A DNA stretch of 64,000 bases from Flavobacterium shii (GCF_025847235.1 NZ_JAOZEW010000012.1:1-64000); one strand, 5' to 3'; numbered from the stretch's first letter, positions 53,344-62,590 are shown. The notes: a model not told the origin generated them from the sequence alone. Made by a program: numbers and translations.

Positions 53344-53428
53344 GGGGTTTCCTCTGGCCGGGCTATCCGACTATATCTTTTATTTTTAAAAAGAAAAAAT
53401 AAAAGGATACCGCTCCTATCCCTAACCC
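53344..53428 (-). ncRNA. Candidate structured RNA (flavo-1-like), copy 3
   Basis: On the minus strand the blocks GGGATAGGAGCGGTATCCTTTT, AAAAATAAAAGATATAG, GGATAGCCCGG and a GGAAACC end occur in the same order as in the two other copies. The central part forms a long stem (TTTTATTTTT with AAAAATAAAA). It lies between two plus-strand genes, opposite in direction to both, with no promoter or terminator that I can place on its strand. Confidence 0.55.
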
Positions 53429-53530
53429 AAATCCTAATAGATTATTTTTCATTCATAAGAATCTAAAAATAAATCTTAATTTCGTTCCAATCACCTACAA
53501 CAGATTAATAAACCAAAAGACCACCTAATT

Positions 53531-54112
53531 ATGACTTCTACTTTTCGTAAAATCTTAATCATTTTCATTTTTACAATATTTTTTTCTAATCTGGCAAAAG
53601 CCCAAACAACAGGAAGATTCATTAAAGCTTCAATAGGTTTTGGCTCAAGCACTTCAAATTATGAAGAAGAAAATCCAGAAATCATCGATGGCTCTGGTTT
53701 TTTTGCTCAAGGAGAATATATAATAGGAGTTACCAAATGGTTTAGCGTAAGACCTTATGCCGGCGTTATTTTTACCTCAACTAGTAAAGATGCCGTTAAA
53801 AACCCGCAAGGATACAAAGTAGAAACTAATGCCTTTTTTTTAGGAACAAAAGTTCGCCTTTGTGCTCCCATACCTTGGATTGCGCCATTTATAGAAACTG
53901 GTATTGGCGCATCAATAGGCTCTTTTGAAACCTACACTAATTATGTCAATGAGAAAAAAAGTGGTGTAGTTCCACATATCCCAATTAGCATAGGACTTGC
54001 ATTGGGACCAAAAAACAACATAGAAATTGGAGCTACCTTTTACGGAAATTTATCTGGCGAACAAGCTTTCGGTGCATTTACGGCAGGATATACTTTTCCC
54101 CTAAATTGGTAG
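53531..54112 (+). CDS. Small outer-membrane beta-barrel protein
   Basis: A 193-residue exported protein with signal peptide to AKAQ (residues 1-25) and eight or so amphipathic strands with Gly/aromatic patterning (RFIKASIGFGSSTSNYEEE, WFSVRPYAGVIFTSTS, IAPFIETGIGASIGSFE). It ends in GYTFPLNW; aromatic end residues are typical of barrels. It resembles the OmpX/outer-membrane-protein-beta-barrel group but no name can be given. Confidence 0.75.
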   Translation: MTSTFRKILIIFIFTIFFSNLAKAQTTGRFIKASIGFGSSTSNYEEENPEIIDGSGFFAQGEYIIGVTKWFSVRPYAGVIFTSTSKDAVKNPQGYKVETNAFFLGTKVRLCAPIPWIAPFIETGIGASIGSFETYTNYVNEKKSGVVPHIPISIGLALGPKNNIEIGATFYGNLSGEQAFGAFTAGYTFPLNW

Positions 54113-54207
54113 TGCAAAAAGAAAACTCATTTCTATTAATTTAAGATTTAGCTAGAGATAATTCAAAACGTAATCTCCTCAAATCAATAAAAATATTTTC
54201 AAAAACC

Positions 54208-54242
54208 AAAACTACTTTGTTAACAAACCGAGTAGTTTTTTT
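54208..54242 (+). terminator. Terminator of the small barrel gene
   Basis: AAAACTACT pairs with AGTAGTTTT around a loop that itself contains the palindrome TTGTTAACAA; a T-run follows. It lies 96 bases after the stop. Confidence 0.75.
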
Positions 54243-54313
54243 GTTTTATATAAATCGAAATAATATATTTTTATATCGAAAACAAAGCGAGACAAACATT
54301 AAATATTCAACAA

Positions 54314-54859
54314 ATGAAAAAAGTAATTTTAGATTTAGCTGTAACCTTAGACGGATTTATCGAAGGACCAAACGGAGAAGTTGATTGGTGCATAATGGAC
54401 GATGATATGAACTTTGATGGTTTTTTATCAAGCATAGACACCATCTTTTATGGTAGAGTGAGCTATGATATGTGGGGGAATTATCAACCAGAAACTAACT
54501 CCTATCCAACCGAACAAACATTATGGAAAGCGGTACATTCAAAAGAAAAAATTGTTTTCTCAAGTAAAAACGTACATGATGACAAAGCTACTTTTATAAG
54601 TACTGACATTATTAATAAAGTTACTGAAATCAAAAAACAAGGCGGAAAGGATATATGGCTATACGGTGGAGCAAGTCTTATTAAAACATTTATTCAATTA
54701 GATCTTATTGACATATACAGAATATCTGTACATCCAATAGCTTTAGGAAGCGGAAAACCATTATTTGAAGACTTAAAAAAACGAATAGAATTAAAATTGA
54801 TTAAGACCAATACATTCAAATCGGGTGTAGTACAACTTACTTACGAATCAAATAAATAA
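54314..54859 (+). CDS. Dihydrofolate reductase family protein
   Basis: A 181-residue protein of the RibD C-terminal/DHFR-like family: LDLAVTLDGFIEGPNGEVDW at the N-terminus, FYGRVSYDMWGNY and GGKDIWLYGGASLIKTFI in the middle, and IYRISVHPIALGSGKPLF at the end. It is an NAD(P)H-dependent reductase of unknown substrate, distinct from true FolA. A monocistronic gene. Confidence 0.9.
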   Translation: MKKVILDLAVTLDGFIEGPNGEVDWCIMDDDMNFDGFLSSIDTIFYGRVSYDMWGNYQPETNSYPTEQTLWKAVHSKEKIVFSSKNVHDDKATFISTDIINKVTEIKKQGGKDIWLYGGASLIKTFIQLDLIDIYRISVHPIALGSGKPLFEDLKKRIELKLIKTNTFKSGVVQLTYESNK

Positions 54860-55017
54860 AAAACTTAAACATCATCATTCTATATAAGTTAGCTAATCCA
54901 AAAAAAAGTCACTTTAGCATTAGCAAACTCAAATAATTTATAGGAACTTTACAAACTTTTTTGGGCGAAAGCCTAAAAGTATGAAGTTTTAGAAATAAAT
55001 AATTTATCATCAACTCG

Positions 55018-56892
55018 ATGAAGAAGAAAATCGAAATATTAGCTCCGGCTAAAGATTTAATTCAGGGAATGGCCGCCATAAATAGCGGAGCCGATGCCCT
55101 TTATATTGGTGCACCACAATTCGGTGCGCGTTCTAATGCCAACAATTCAATAGAAGATGTAGCCGCATTGGTAAAATATGCCCACTTATTTAATGCCCAA
55201 GTTTTTGTGGTAATGAATACCATTTTGTACGATAACGAACTTGAGACTTGTCGCAAAATGATTTATGAGTTATACGATATTGGCGTAGATGCATTAATTA
55301 TTCAGGACATGGCTATCATGGAGATGGAGCTACCTCCTATCGTACTTCACGCCAGCACACAAGCCAACAATCGTGACGCCGACAAAATTAAATTCTTAAA
55401 AGATGCTGGAATAAAACGTGTGGTATTAGCCCGCGAATTAAACTTGCATCAAATTAAAACGATTTATGACGAAGCCGATGTCGAACTAGAGTTTTTCGTA
55501 ACCGGAGCTTTATGTGTATCCTTCAGCGGAAACTGTTATATGAGTGTAGCAAACGGAGAACGTAGTGCCAATCGTGGTTCATGCGCGCAAAACTGCCGTT
55601 TACCTTATAACTTAATCGACGGAAACGGAGAAACATTAATCAAAAACAGTCACTTACTCTCGATTAAAGATTTAGATATTTCAGATCAAATTCCGAATTT
55701 AATTGAAGCAGGAATCGTATCTTTTAAAATCGAAGGAAGATTAAAAGATATAGTTTACGTAAAAAATAACGTATCCTATCTTCGCCAGAAACTAGATAGT
55801 TTTCTAGAAGCAGAAGGAAACGATAAATACATGAAAGCTTCTTCAGGAAAATGCACTTACACTTTTGATTCTTCTTTAAACAGAACATTTAATCGTGGTT
55901 ACACCGATTATTTTGTAAACGATAGAAATCATAGTATTGGATCTTGGGAAAGCCCAAAATCAAAAGGACAATATATTGGTAAACTAATCCGAACTGTTGG
56001 AAACGCCTACGAAATCGAAAATGGCGAATTATTAAACAATGGTGACGGACTTTGTTTCATCAACGAGAATAACGAAGCCGACGGAATCTACGTAAACAAA
56101 GCCGAAAACGGAAAAATATATCCAAACGTTTTAAAAGAAGTAAAAGACGGAACTTTTATTTACCGTAATAACGACGCCGCTTTCATCAAAATTGTAGAAA
56201 GAGAAGACAGCGCCGTTCGTAAACTAAGCACCACTTTATTACTTGCCGAAAACGAAACTGGTTTTGAATTAATCGCAACCGATGAAGACGGAAATGTTAG
56301 TGTCGTTACTTTAGAACATTCTAAGGAACAAACTAAAACTGGCGAATCAATAGAAGAAAACATCAAAACACAATTGGCAAAAACAGGTTTTACACCATAT
56401 ACAGCCGATGAAATTAATGTGATGTTTACTCAAAACTGGTTCCTTCCTATTTCAAAAATCAACGAAATGCGAAGAACTGTTTACGATCAATTAACCAAGA
56501 TTCGCTTAGCAAATTACAAGCGTGAAGAACACCAATTGGTAAAAACATCGCATCCGTATCCTGAAACCAAATTAGATTTCATGTACAATGTTTCAAACAA
56601 AACGGCACGTAAATTCTACGAACGTCATGGCGTAACCGAAATCGAAAAAGCATTTGAATTACAATGGGATCCAGGAAAATCGCGCGTAATGACTACCAAA
56701 TATTGTATTAAATACGAATTAAAAAAATGTCCAATACACCAAAAAGACATAATGGGTGTTAAAGTAAAAGAACCATTGGTATTAAAACAAGGCGAACTAG
56801 AATACAAACTAAAATTTAACTGTAAACCTTGCGAAATGGAAATTTGGGAGAAAGATGCCGAATTTGAAATCGAAGAAGATCATTTTCATTAA
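55018..56892 (+). CDS. U32 peptidase-family protein (RlhA/YhbU-like)
   Basis: A 624-residue protein of the U32 peptidase family with the full family motif in LEFFVTGALCVSFSGNCYMS (near residues 158-178), an N-terminal TIM-barrel-like part (EILAPAKDLIQGMAAINSGA) and a C-terminal Cys-rich part (CIKYELKKCPIHQ, FNCKPCEMEIWE). Characterised relatives (RlhA, TrhP) are RNA hydroxylation enzymes rather than peptidases, and the conserved cysteines suit an Fe-S cluster. The exact RNA target here is inferred. Confidence 0.9.
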   Translation: MKKKIEILAPAKDLIQGMAAINSGADALYIGAPQFGARSNANNSIEDVAALVKYAHLFNAQVFVVMNTILYDNELETCRKMIYELYDIGVDALIIQDMAIMEMELPPIVLHASTQANNRDADKIKFLKDAGIKRVVLARELNLHQIKTIYDEADVELEFFVTGALCVSFSGNCYMSVANGERSANRGSCAQNCRLPYNLIDGNGETLIKNSHLLSIKDLDISDQIPNLIEAGIVSFKIEGRLKDIVYVKNNVSYLRQKLDSFLEAEGNDKYMKASSGKCTYTFDSSLNRTFNRGYTDYFVNDRNHSIGSWESPKSKGQYIGKLIRTVGNAYEIENGELLNNGDGLCFINENNEADGIYVNKAENGKIYPNVLKEVKDGTFIYRNNDAAFIKIVEREDSAVRKLSTTLLLAENETGFELIATDEDGNVSVVTLEHSKEQTKTGESIEENIKTQLAKTGFTPYTADEINVMFTQNWFLPISKINEMRRTVYDQLTKIRLANYKREEHQLVKTSHPYPETKLDFMYNVSNKTARKFYERHGVTEIEKAFELQWDPGKSRVMTTKYCIKYELKKCPIHQKDIMGVKVKEPLVLKQGELEYKLKFNCKPCEMEIWEKDAEFEIEEDHFH

Positions 56893-57024
56893 TATTTAAC
56901 CGCAAAGTTTTTTTATCGCAAAGAAGAGCGCAAAGATTTACAAAAAGGTTCACAAAGATTAATTTTAAAATCTTTGCGAACTTTTTTATTTCAATTATAC
57001 CAAATATCTATTTACGCGTACAGA

Positions 57025-57052
57025 CTGTAGAGACGCACCGCAGTGCGTCTAC
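57025..57052. repeat. GACGCAC palindrome, left copy
   Basis: Contains arms AGACGCAC and GTGCGTCT around CGCA, with asymmetric ends (GTAGAGAC on the left, GTCTAC on the right). Its reverse complement is exactly the sequence at 57186-57213. Such pairs of inverted short palindromes resemble REP/BIME elements. Confidence 0.75.
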
Positions 57053-57185
57053 ATACAGTATTACAACACAGCCAACAATTAAATCTGCAAAATCTGCGAG
57101 ATGTCTTTGCGTCCTTCGCGTAATCCTTTGCGAACCTTGCGGTTAAATCAACACATCCAAAAAATAGATTATAGATATAGATTAC

Positions 57186-57213
57186 GTAGACGCACTGCGG
57201 TGCGTCTCTACAG
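57186..57213. repeat. GACGCAC palindrome, right copy
   Basis: An exact 28-base reverse complement of 57025-57052, placed 77 bases before the purT start. The identity suggests recent duplication or mobilisation compared with the diverged copy at 52015-52034. Confidence 0.75.
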
Positions 57214-57289
57214 TTGGAATGTGAATAGAACTTTGTGGTTAAAAACATTTTTAGTTACTTTTACTACTCCAACATTACAAAACTCCAAA

Positions 57290-58450
57290 ATGAAAATACT
57301 ACTTCTAGGTTCAGGCGAATTAGGCAAAGAATTTACCATCGCAGCACAACGAATCGGACAAACCATAATTGCTGTAGATAGTTACGAAAATGCTCCTGCA
57401 ATGCAAGTTGCACATGGTTTTGAAGTAATCAATATGCTCGATGGCGAAGCCCTTGACCGAATCGTTGCCAAACATAAACCCGATTTTATAGTTCCCGAAA
57501 TAGAGGCCATCCGTACCGAACGTTTTTACGATTACGAGAAACAAGGTATTACCGTAGTTCCATCTGCTAAAGCGGCTAACTTTACTATGAATCGTAAAGC
57601 CATTCGTGATTTGGCAGCCAAAGAACTTGGCTTAAAAACTGCCAAATACCAATACGCAACCTCAGCCGAAGAACTACAAAAAGCCGTACAGGAAGTAGGA
57701 ATGCCATGCGTTGTAAAACCTTTAATGTCCTCTTCAGGAAAAGGACAGTCAACTATAAAAACTCAAGAGGATATCCTAAAAGCTTGGGATTATGCCGTAG
57801 CAGGTTCGCGCGGAGATGTTATCGAAGTAATTGTAGAAGCATTTGTAGATTTCAACTCAGAGATTACACTTTTAACAATTACCCAGAATAATAACCCAAC
57901 CTTGTTTTGCGCCCCAATAGGTCACCGACAAGAACGCGGTGATTATCAGGAAAGTTGGCAACCCGCCAGAGTATCCGACAAAGATTTATACGAAGCCCAA
58001 GATATGGCCGAGAAAATAACCGAAGCTTTGGGAGGCGCAGGGCTTTTTGGAGTAGAATTTTTTCTAACCAACGAAGGAGTTTATTTCTCAGAACTTTCCC
58101 CTCGCCCGCACGACACCGGAATGGTAACTTTAGCAGGAACACAAAACTTCAACGAATTTGAATTGCATTTACGTGCTATTTTAAGTTTACCAATTTTCGA
58201 AATAACTCTAGAAAAAGCTGGAGCAAGTGCCGTAATTCTAGCCTCAGGAGAATCTAATAATCCGACTTATACCGGAATCGAAAAAGTTGCTGCATTACCT
58301 AAAACCGACTTCCGTATCTTTGGGAAACCAACCTCTAGACCTTATCGTCGTATGGGAGTTGTTTTATCAAATGACATTCTGGAAACTCCTATTGAAGAAG
58401 TAGTCGAAAGAGCAAAAAAAACCGCACAATTAATAACCGTAAATTTATAA
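57290..58450 (+). CDS. purT: Formate-dependent phosphoribosylglycinamide formyltransferase
   Basis: Uses formate and ATP to formylate GAR in purine synthesis, an alternative to PurN. The 386-residue ATP-grasp protein starts at ATG 57290 ([20 protein letters not shown]). ATP-grasp landmarks: [26 protein letters not shown] and [26 protein letters not shown]. The frame is open 63 codons further upstream but that part is repeat DNA. The leader carries the GACGCAC palindrome. Confidence 0.95.
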   Translation: MKILLLGSGELGKEFTIAAQRIGQTIIAVDSYENAPAMQVAHGFEVINMLDGEALDRIVAKHKPDFIVPEIEAIRTERFYDYEKQGITVVPSAKAANFTMNRKAIRDLAAKELGLKTAKYQYATSAEELQKAVQEVGMPCVVKPLMSSSGKGQSTIKTQEDILKAWDYAVAGSRGDVIEVIVEAFVDFNSEITLLTITQNNNPTLFCAPIGHRQERGDYQESWQPARVSDKDLYEAQDMAEKITEALGGAGLFGVEFFLTNEGVYFSELSPRPHDTGMVTLAGTQNFNEFELHLRAILSLPIFEITLEKAGASAVILASGESNNPTYTGIEKVAALPKTDFRIFGKPTSRPYRRMGVVLSNDILETPIEEVVERAKKTAQLITVNL

Positions 58451-58453
58451 AAG

Positions 58454-58771
58454 ATGAAAAAATTAGTATTTATAGCATTTCTATTCTTGAGTATCACAAT
58501 CAATGCACAAGACAAAAAAACTACCGAAAAACCTCAAATTGTAGAAACAGCTTGTGGAGAATGTCAATTTGGGATGAAAGGCAATAGCTGTGATTTAGCC
58601 GTTCGCATAGACGGAAAATCTTATTTTGTAGACGGAACCACTATAGACGAACATGGTGATGCGCATGCCAAAGACGGCTTTTGCAATACTATCCGTAAAG
58701 CAGCAGTTACTGGAAAAATAGAAAACAATCGTTATAAAGTAACTACGTTTACATTGGTAAAAGAAAAATAA
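58454..58771 (+). CDS. DUF6370 family protein
   Basis: A 105-residue exported protein with signal peptide 1-19 (TINAQ) and three conserved cysteines (ACGECQF and NSCDL, then FCNTI). I recognise the CGECQFGMKGNSCDLAV block as DUF6370, of unknown function; the Cys pattern suggests disulfides or metal binding. It follows purT by 3 bases and its stop overlaps the next start by one base, so it is co-transcribed with both neighbours. Confidence 0.8.
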   Translation: MKKLVFIAFLFLSITINAQDKKTTEKPQIVETACGECQFGMKGNSCDLAVRIDGKSYFVDGTTIDEHGDAHAKDGFCNTIRKAAVTGKIENNRYKVTTFTLVKEK

Positions 58772-59346
58772 TGGATTTAATTCTAGAAAACATTGCCAAA
58801 CATGTTTCGCTAACTCCAGAGGAGCAAGCTCATTTTTTATCCAAAACCGAAACCCGTTTCTATAAAGCCAAAACGATTTTATTAAACGCAGGAAATATTT
58901 GCAAAGAATCTTATTTTATAAACTCAGGAATCATTAGAAGCTTTAATATCAATGATAATATTGTAGAACACGTATTGAGTTTTTCTTGTCAGGGATGGTG
59001 GATAAGCGATATGTACAGTCTTATTACCCAAAAACCAGGACAACTATTTATCGAAGTTTTAGAAGATTCGGAAGTTGTTGTACTTAGTAAAGAAAACCAA
59101 GAACAATTGTATTTTGACATTCCAAAATTAGAACGTTTTTTCAGGATTTTAACCGAGAATTCATTGGTTGCCAATCAGCAACGTTTAATGGATAATCTAA
59201 GTTTATCTGCCGAAGAACGCTTCGAGAAATTCTGCGCCAAATATCCAACACTAATCCAGAAAGTACCCCAAAAACAAATTGCTTCTTTCATCGGAGTCAC
59301 ACCCGAGTTTTTTAGCAAAATGAAAGCAAGACTTTTGAAAAAATAG
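58771..59346 (+). CDS. Crp/Fnr-family transcriptional regulator
   Basis: A 191-residue regulator with a cyclic-nucleotide-binding-type beta roll (residues about 20-115; FYKAKTILLNAGNICKESYF, FIEVLEDSEVVVLSKEN) and a C-terminal helix-turn-helix (VPQKQIASFIGVTPEFFSKM). Key cAMP-contact residues of Crp are not kept, as is usual for Bacteroidota members, so the ligand is unknown. It is the last gene of the purT run and ends before a large hairpin. Confidence 0.9.
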   Translation: MDLILENIAKHVSLTPEEQAHFLSKTETRFYKAKTILLNAGNICKESYFINSGIIRSFNINDNIVEHVLSFSCQGWWISDMYSLITQKPGQLFIEVLEDSEVVVLSKENQEQLYFDIPKLERFFRILTENSLVANQQRLMDNLSLSAEERFEKFCAKYPTLIQKVPQKQIASFIGVTPEFFSKMKARLLKK

Positions 59347-59356
59347 TTTTTTTTTA

Positions 59357-59420
59357 AACCATTAAGATATTAAGAAAAATTAAGTTTTAAATCTTAATGA
59401 AACTTAATATCTTAATGGTT
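59357..59420. repeat. Long nested hairpin between convergent genes
   Basis: Perfect 18-base arms (AACCATTAAGATATTAAG/CTTAATATCTTAATGGTT) enclose a second stem (ATTAAG/CTTAAT). A T-run precedes it on one side. It lies between the ends of the Crp-family and aceA genes and may terminate both; similar AACCATTAAGATATTAAG palindromes are dispersed in flavobacterial genomes. Confidence 0.7.
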
Positions 59421-59462
59421 AAAATTTAAAAACCAGTTCAATGTTAAACTTGTTTTATTGAA

Positions 59463-60743
59463 TTAAAACTGCTCAACCTCAGTAGAATGTTTCATTGCTG
59501 TAGTTGTTGATTTTCCTATTGTTACAGTATTTTGTACCGCATCAAAATAAGAAGTTCCTACGAAAGCTTGGTGTTTTACAGCGCGGAATCCGCTACTTTG
59601 CAAAGCAAATTCTTTCTCCTGTAATTCAGAATATCCAGCCATTCCTCTTTCTTTATATGCTTTAGACAATTCGAACATACTTGTATTTAAAGCATGGAAA
59701 CCAGCCAAAGTGATGAATTGGAATTTATATCCCATTGCAGCCAAGTCTTCTCTAAAAGTTTCCATTTCGGCAACAGATAATTTAGCTGCCCAATTAAATG
59801 ATGGAGAACAATTATAAGCTAACATTTTATCAGGAAATTGCTCGCGCATAGCATCAGCAAACTTTTTAGCATATACCAAATCCGGATTACTGGTTTCCAT
59901 CCAGATTAAATCAGCATAAGGCGCATAACTTAATCCTCTTGCAATTCCTTGATCAATTCCGCTATTTACATAAAAGAAACCTTCATTAGTTTTCTCACCA
60001 GTAATAAACGGAGCATCTCTAGGATCTACATCACTTGTTAATAAATTTGCTGCATCAGCATCAGTTCTTGCAACAATAAGAGTTGGTGTTCCCATAACAT
60101 CTGCTGCTAATCTTGCTGCTACTAATTTATTAATCGCTTCTTGAGTTGGCACTAAAACCTTTCCTCCAAGATGTCCACATTTTTTAGCAGAACTCAATTG
60201 ATCTTCAAAATGAACTCCAGAAGCTCCAGACTCAATCATAGATTTCATCAGTTCGAATGCATTTAGATTTCCTCCAAAACCAGCTTCGGCATCTGCAACA
60301 ATTGGTACTAAATAATCTTTTTTATCCTGAACTCCATTAACAACCTGAATTTGATCTGCTCTTAACAAAGCATTATTTATTTTCTTAACCACCATAGGCA
60401 CACTATTTACAGGATAAAGAGATTGATCAGGATACATTTCGCCAGCCAAATTTGCATCTGCAGCGACTTGCCATCCACTCAAATAAATAGCTTCTAAACC
60501 TGCATCAACTTCTTGTATTGCCTGATTACCGGTTAAAGCACCTAATCCTGCTACAAAATCTTGACTTTTAAGTTTTCTCCATAATTTTTGAGCGCCCATT
60601 TTGGCAATAGAATGTTCTATTTCATAAGAACCTTGCAAAGTAACCACCTCAGTTGCTGTGTAAGGTCTCTCTACTCCTGCCCATCTTGGGTTTGTTAACC
60701 AATCGTTGATCAATTCCTGAATTCTGTCTTCTGTTGTTTTCAT
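59463..60743 (-). CDS. aceA: Isocitrate lyase
   Basis: Cleaves isocitrate to glyoxylate and succinate, the first enzyme of the glyoxylate shunt. The 426-residue protein has the catalytic signature KKCGH at residues 187-191 with Cys189, and DAEAGFGG and [10 protein letters not shown] nearby. It is downstream of aceB on the same strand with a 127-bp gap occupied by a perfect inverted repeat, so the two are probably co-transcribed but may be processed or attenuated separately. Confidence 0.96.
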   Translation of the reverse strand: MKTTEDRIQELINDWLTNPRWAGVERPYTATEVVTLQGSYEIEHSIAKMGAQKLWRKLKSQDFVAGLGALTGNQAIQEVDAGLEAIYLSGWQVAADANLAGEMYPDQSLYPVNSVPMVVKKINNALLRADQIQVVNGVQDKKDYLVPIVADAEAGFGGNLNAFELMKSMIESGASGVHFEDQLSSAKKCGHLGGKVLVPTQEAINKLVAARLAADVMGTPTLIVARTDADAANLLTSDVDPRDAPFITGEKTNEGFFYVNSGIDQGIARGLSYAPYADLIWMETSNPDLVYAKKFADAMREQFPDKMLAYNCSPSFNWAAKLSVAEMETFREDLAAMGYKFQFITLAGFHALNTSMFELSKAYKERGMAGYSELQEKEFALQSSGFRAVKHQAFVGTSYFDAVQNTVTIGKSTTTAMKHSTEVEQF

Positions 60744-60781
60744 AGTATAGTTATTTGGGTTGTTAGTAAAGCATTTTATTA

Positions 60782-60868
60782 AATTAAAAATTGAGAATTA
60801 AAAATCTGCGTTATCTGCTAAATCTGCGTGAAAAAATATTTTTAATTTTTAATTCTCAATTTTTAATT
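60782..60868. repeat. Perfect 24-bp inverted repeat unit between aceB and aceA
   Basis: Arms 60782-60805 and 60845-60868 are perfect reverse complements (AATTAAAAATTGAGAATTAA, then AAAT). The 39-base loop holds CTGCGTTATCTGCTAAATCTGCGTG, two units of the ATCTGCG repeat seen at 36360-36410 and 57084. In the aceB-aceA RNA it would form a long hairpin. The compact shape resembles a small non-coding mobile repeat; no clear target duplication is visible. Confidence 0.75.
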
Positions 60869-60870
60869 CA

Positions 60871-62472
60871 TTATAGATATTTGTAACACGGTATAGTAAG
60901 AAAGTTTTCAAAGTCGAGCGTTACAACCAGTCTTTCTAATACTTTTTCAGCCAAAGGAAACCAGCGTTTTTCATAGTTTTCTTCGCCCAATTCCTTTTTA
61001 ATTTTACTGAATTCATCTAAAGCTAATTTGTGATAATAGGCCAGATTCAACTGCTTTCCATTATCCAAAACCACTTTGTTATATAGCCATTGCCACAATT
61101 GAGATCTAGAAATCTCTGCTGTTGCCGCATCTTCCATTAAATTATGTATAGCCGCTGCACCTTGTCCGTTAAGCCAAGAAGCCAGATACAAAACTCCTAC
61201 ATTAATATTTTTTCGAACTCCTTCTTCTGTTATAGTACCTTGTGGCACTTCAAGCAAATCTTGTTCGGTAATTATAAGGTGTGGTCTTGCTATGTGAATC
61301 TGATTTGGTGTTGGCATTCCTGCATCAAATATCTCTTTTGCTAATGAAACCAAATCCGGATGTGCTACCCATGTTCCGTCATGTCCATTACGTACTTCAC
61401 GCTCTTTGTCAGCTTTTACTTTCGCGAAAGCGATAGCATTAGCCTCATCATTATTCTTAATCGGAATTTGTGCTGCCATTCCGCCAATTGCATGAATTCC
61501 TCTTTTGTGACATCTCTGAATTACAAGACTAGAATAAGCTTTCATAAAAGGCGAAGTCATATTTACCTGATCTCTATCTGGAACTAAAAACGAAGGATGC
61601 TTGTGGAATTTTTTTATGTATGAAAAAATATAATCCCAACGACCACAGTTTAATCCAACGATGTGATTTTTTAATTCGAAAATAATTTCGTCCAACTGAA
61701 AACTTGCCGTTATCGTTTCTATAAGAACCGTAACTTTAATTGTTCCCTGAGGAATTCTAAAATAATTCTGAGTAAACTCAATAACATTGTTCCACCAACG
61801 CGCTTCTAGATAATGTTCTAATTTTGGGATATAGAAATAGGGAGCAGTTCCTTCTTCAAGTAATTTTTTATGATTATGAAAAACATATAAACCAAAATCT
61901 ACCAAAGATCCTGAAACTTCCTGCCCTTCTACAAGAACATGTTTCTCTTTAAGATGCAATCCTCTTGGGCGAACAATTAATGTTGCTATCTTTTCATTTA
62001 ACTGATAGGTTTTATTTTTCACCTCATCTGTTAAGCTGATCGTTTTATTTACAGCATCAATTAAATTTACTTGTCCACTCATTAAGTTCTCCCATGTTGG
62101 AGATGTACTATCCTCAAAATCGGCCATAAAAGTTTTTGCACCAGAATTAAGGGCATTGATAATCATTTTTCTATCAACTGGCCCTGTAATCTCTACTCTC
62201 CTATCTAATAAATCTTTGGGTATGGATCCTGCTGTCCAATTATCTTCTCTGACCAATTTAGTTTCAACTGGAAAAGTCGGCATGACACCTTGATCAAATA
62301 AAATTTGTCTCTGTTCTCTTTGCAACAATAATAGTTTTCGTTGAGAATCAAATTTTCGGTGCAATTCTGTTATAAAAGCAACTGCTTCATCTGTCCAAAT
62401 AGCAGCATAAGAATTGTTTTTTTCGGCTAAAAACTCCATTGCCGACTCTGTAATTTCCAATTGGTTTTTCAT
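60871..62472 (-). CDS. aceB: Malate synthase A
   Basis: Condenses glyoxylate and acetyl-CoA to malate, the second enzyme of the glyoxylate shunt. The 533-residue length is that of the A isoform. Recognised blocks include KTFMADFEDSTSPTWENL, RPRGLHLKEKHVLVEGQEV, FNCGRWDY-like LNCGRWDYIFSYIKKF and GGMAAQIPIKND-like GMAAQIPIKNN. Divergent from the ScfR-type regulator, with a palindrome between them. Confidence 0.96.
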   Translation of the reverse strand: MKNQLEITESAMEFLAEKNNSYAAIWTDEAVAFITELHRKFDSQRKLLLLQREQRQILFDQGVMPTFPVETKLVREDNWTAGSIPKDLLDRRVEITGPVDRKMIINALNSGAKTFMADFEDSTSPTWENLMSGQVNLIDAVNKTISLTDEVKNKTYQLNEKIATLIVRPRGLHLKEKHVLVEGQEVSGSLVDFGLYVFHNHKKLLEEGTAPYFYIPKLEHYLEARWWNNVIEFTQNYFRIPQGTIKVTVLIETITASFQLDEIIFELKNHIVGLNCGRWDYIFSYIKKFHKHPSFLVPDRDQVNMTSPFMKAYSSLVIQRCHKRGIHAIGGMAAQIPIKNNDEANAIAFAKVKADKEREVRNGHDGTWVAHPDLVSLAKEIFDAGMPTPNQIHIARPHLIITEQDLLEVPQGTITEEGVRKNINVGVLYLASWLNGQGAAAIHNLMEDAATAEISRSQLWQWLYNKVVLDNGKQLNLAYYHKLALDEFSKIKKELGEENYEKRWFPLAEKVLERLVVTLDFENFLTIPCYKYL

Positions 62473-62492
62473 AGCTAATACATTTTATACTA

Positions 62493-62523
62493 CAATGTTA
62501 TAAAAAAGATTATTACAAAACAA
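62493..62523 (-). promoter_or_regulatory. Probable aceB promoter
   Basis: On the minus strand TTG (62523-62521) and TAACATTG (62500-62493, one mismatch to TAnnTTTG) are 20 bases apart. The -33 end touches the palindrome at 62523-62536, a good position for repression. Confidence 0.45.
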
Positions 62524-62536
62524 GCGAACGTTCGCT
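62523..62536. promoter_or_regulatory. Candidate operator palindrome AGCGAACGTTCGCT
   Basis: A perfect 14-base palindrome lies between the divergent aceB and ScfR-type genes, next to the aceB -33 element and 20 bases before the regulator's -33 element. The GC-rich palindrome stands out in an AT-rich spacer. That the regulator binds it is inferred from position and from RamB/PrpR relatives, which control acetate and propionate genes. Confidence 0.6.
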
Positions 62537-62555
62537 AAATATTAAAAATATTTTT

Positions 62556-62586
62556 TTGGCGATTATTTTTATAATGCGTATTTTTG
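62556..62586 (+). promoter_or_regulatory. Promoter of the ScfR-type regulator (near-leaderless)
   Basis: TTG at 62556-62558 and TATTTTTG at 62579-62586 are 20 bases apart, a full match to the Bacteroidota pattern. The ATG at 62591 lies only four bases after the -7 element, so the mRNA would begin at or next to the start codon. Confidence 0.65.
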
Positions 62587-62590
62587 AGTT

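Larger units (their letters stand above)
56893..57289. other. Repeat mosaic between the U32 gene and purT
   Basis: About 400 bases without a convincing gene. It holds AACCGCAAAG/CGCAAAG blocks (56899-56960), their reverse form (CTTTGCG ... CCTTGCGGTTAA, to about 57146), ATCTGCG units near 57084, and two exactly inverted copies of a 28-base palindrome (57025-57052 and 57186-57213). An open frame running into purT here is not a real N-terminal extension. Confidence 0.7.

Noticed and set aside
57012..57248. 78-codon minus-strand frame in the purT leader
   Set aside because: It overlaps only repeats and palindromes and its product is Cys/Arg-rich without any family features.
57101..57289. In-frame 63-codon N-terminal extension of purT
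   Set aside because: It consists of repeat DNA (GACGCAC palindrome and CTTTGCG blocks); the ATG at 57290 starts the recognised PurT sequence.
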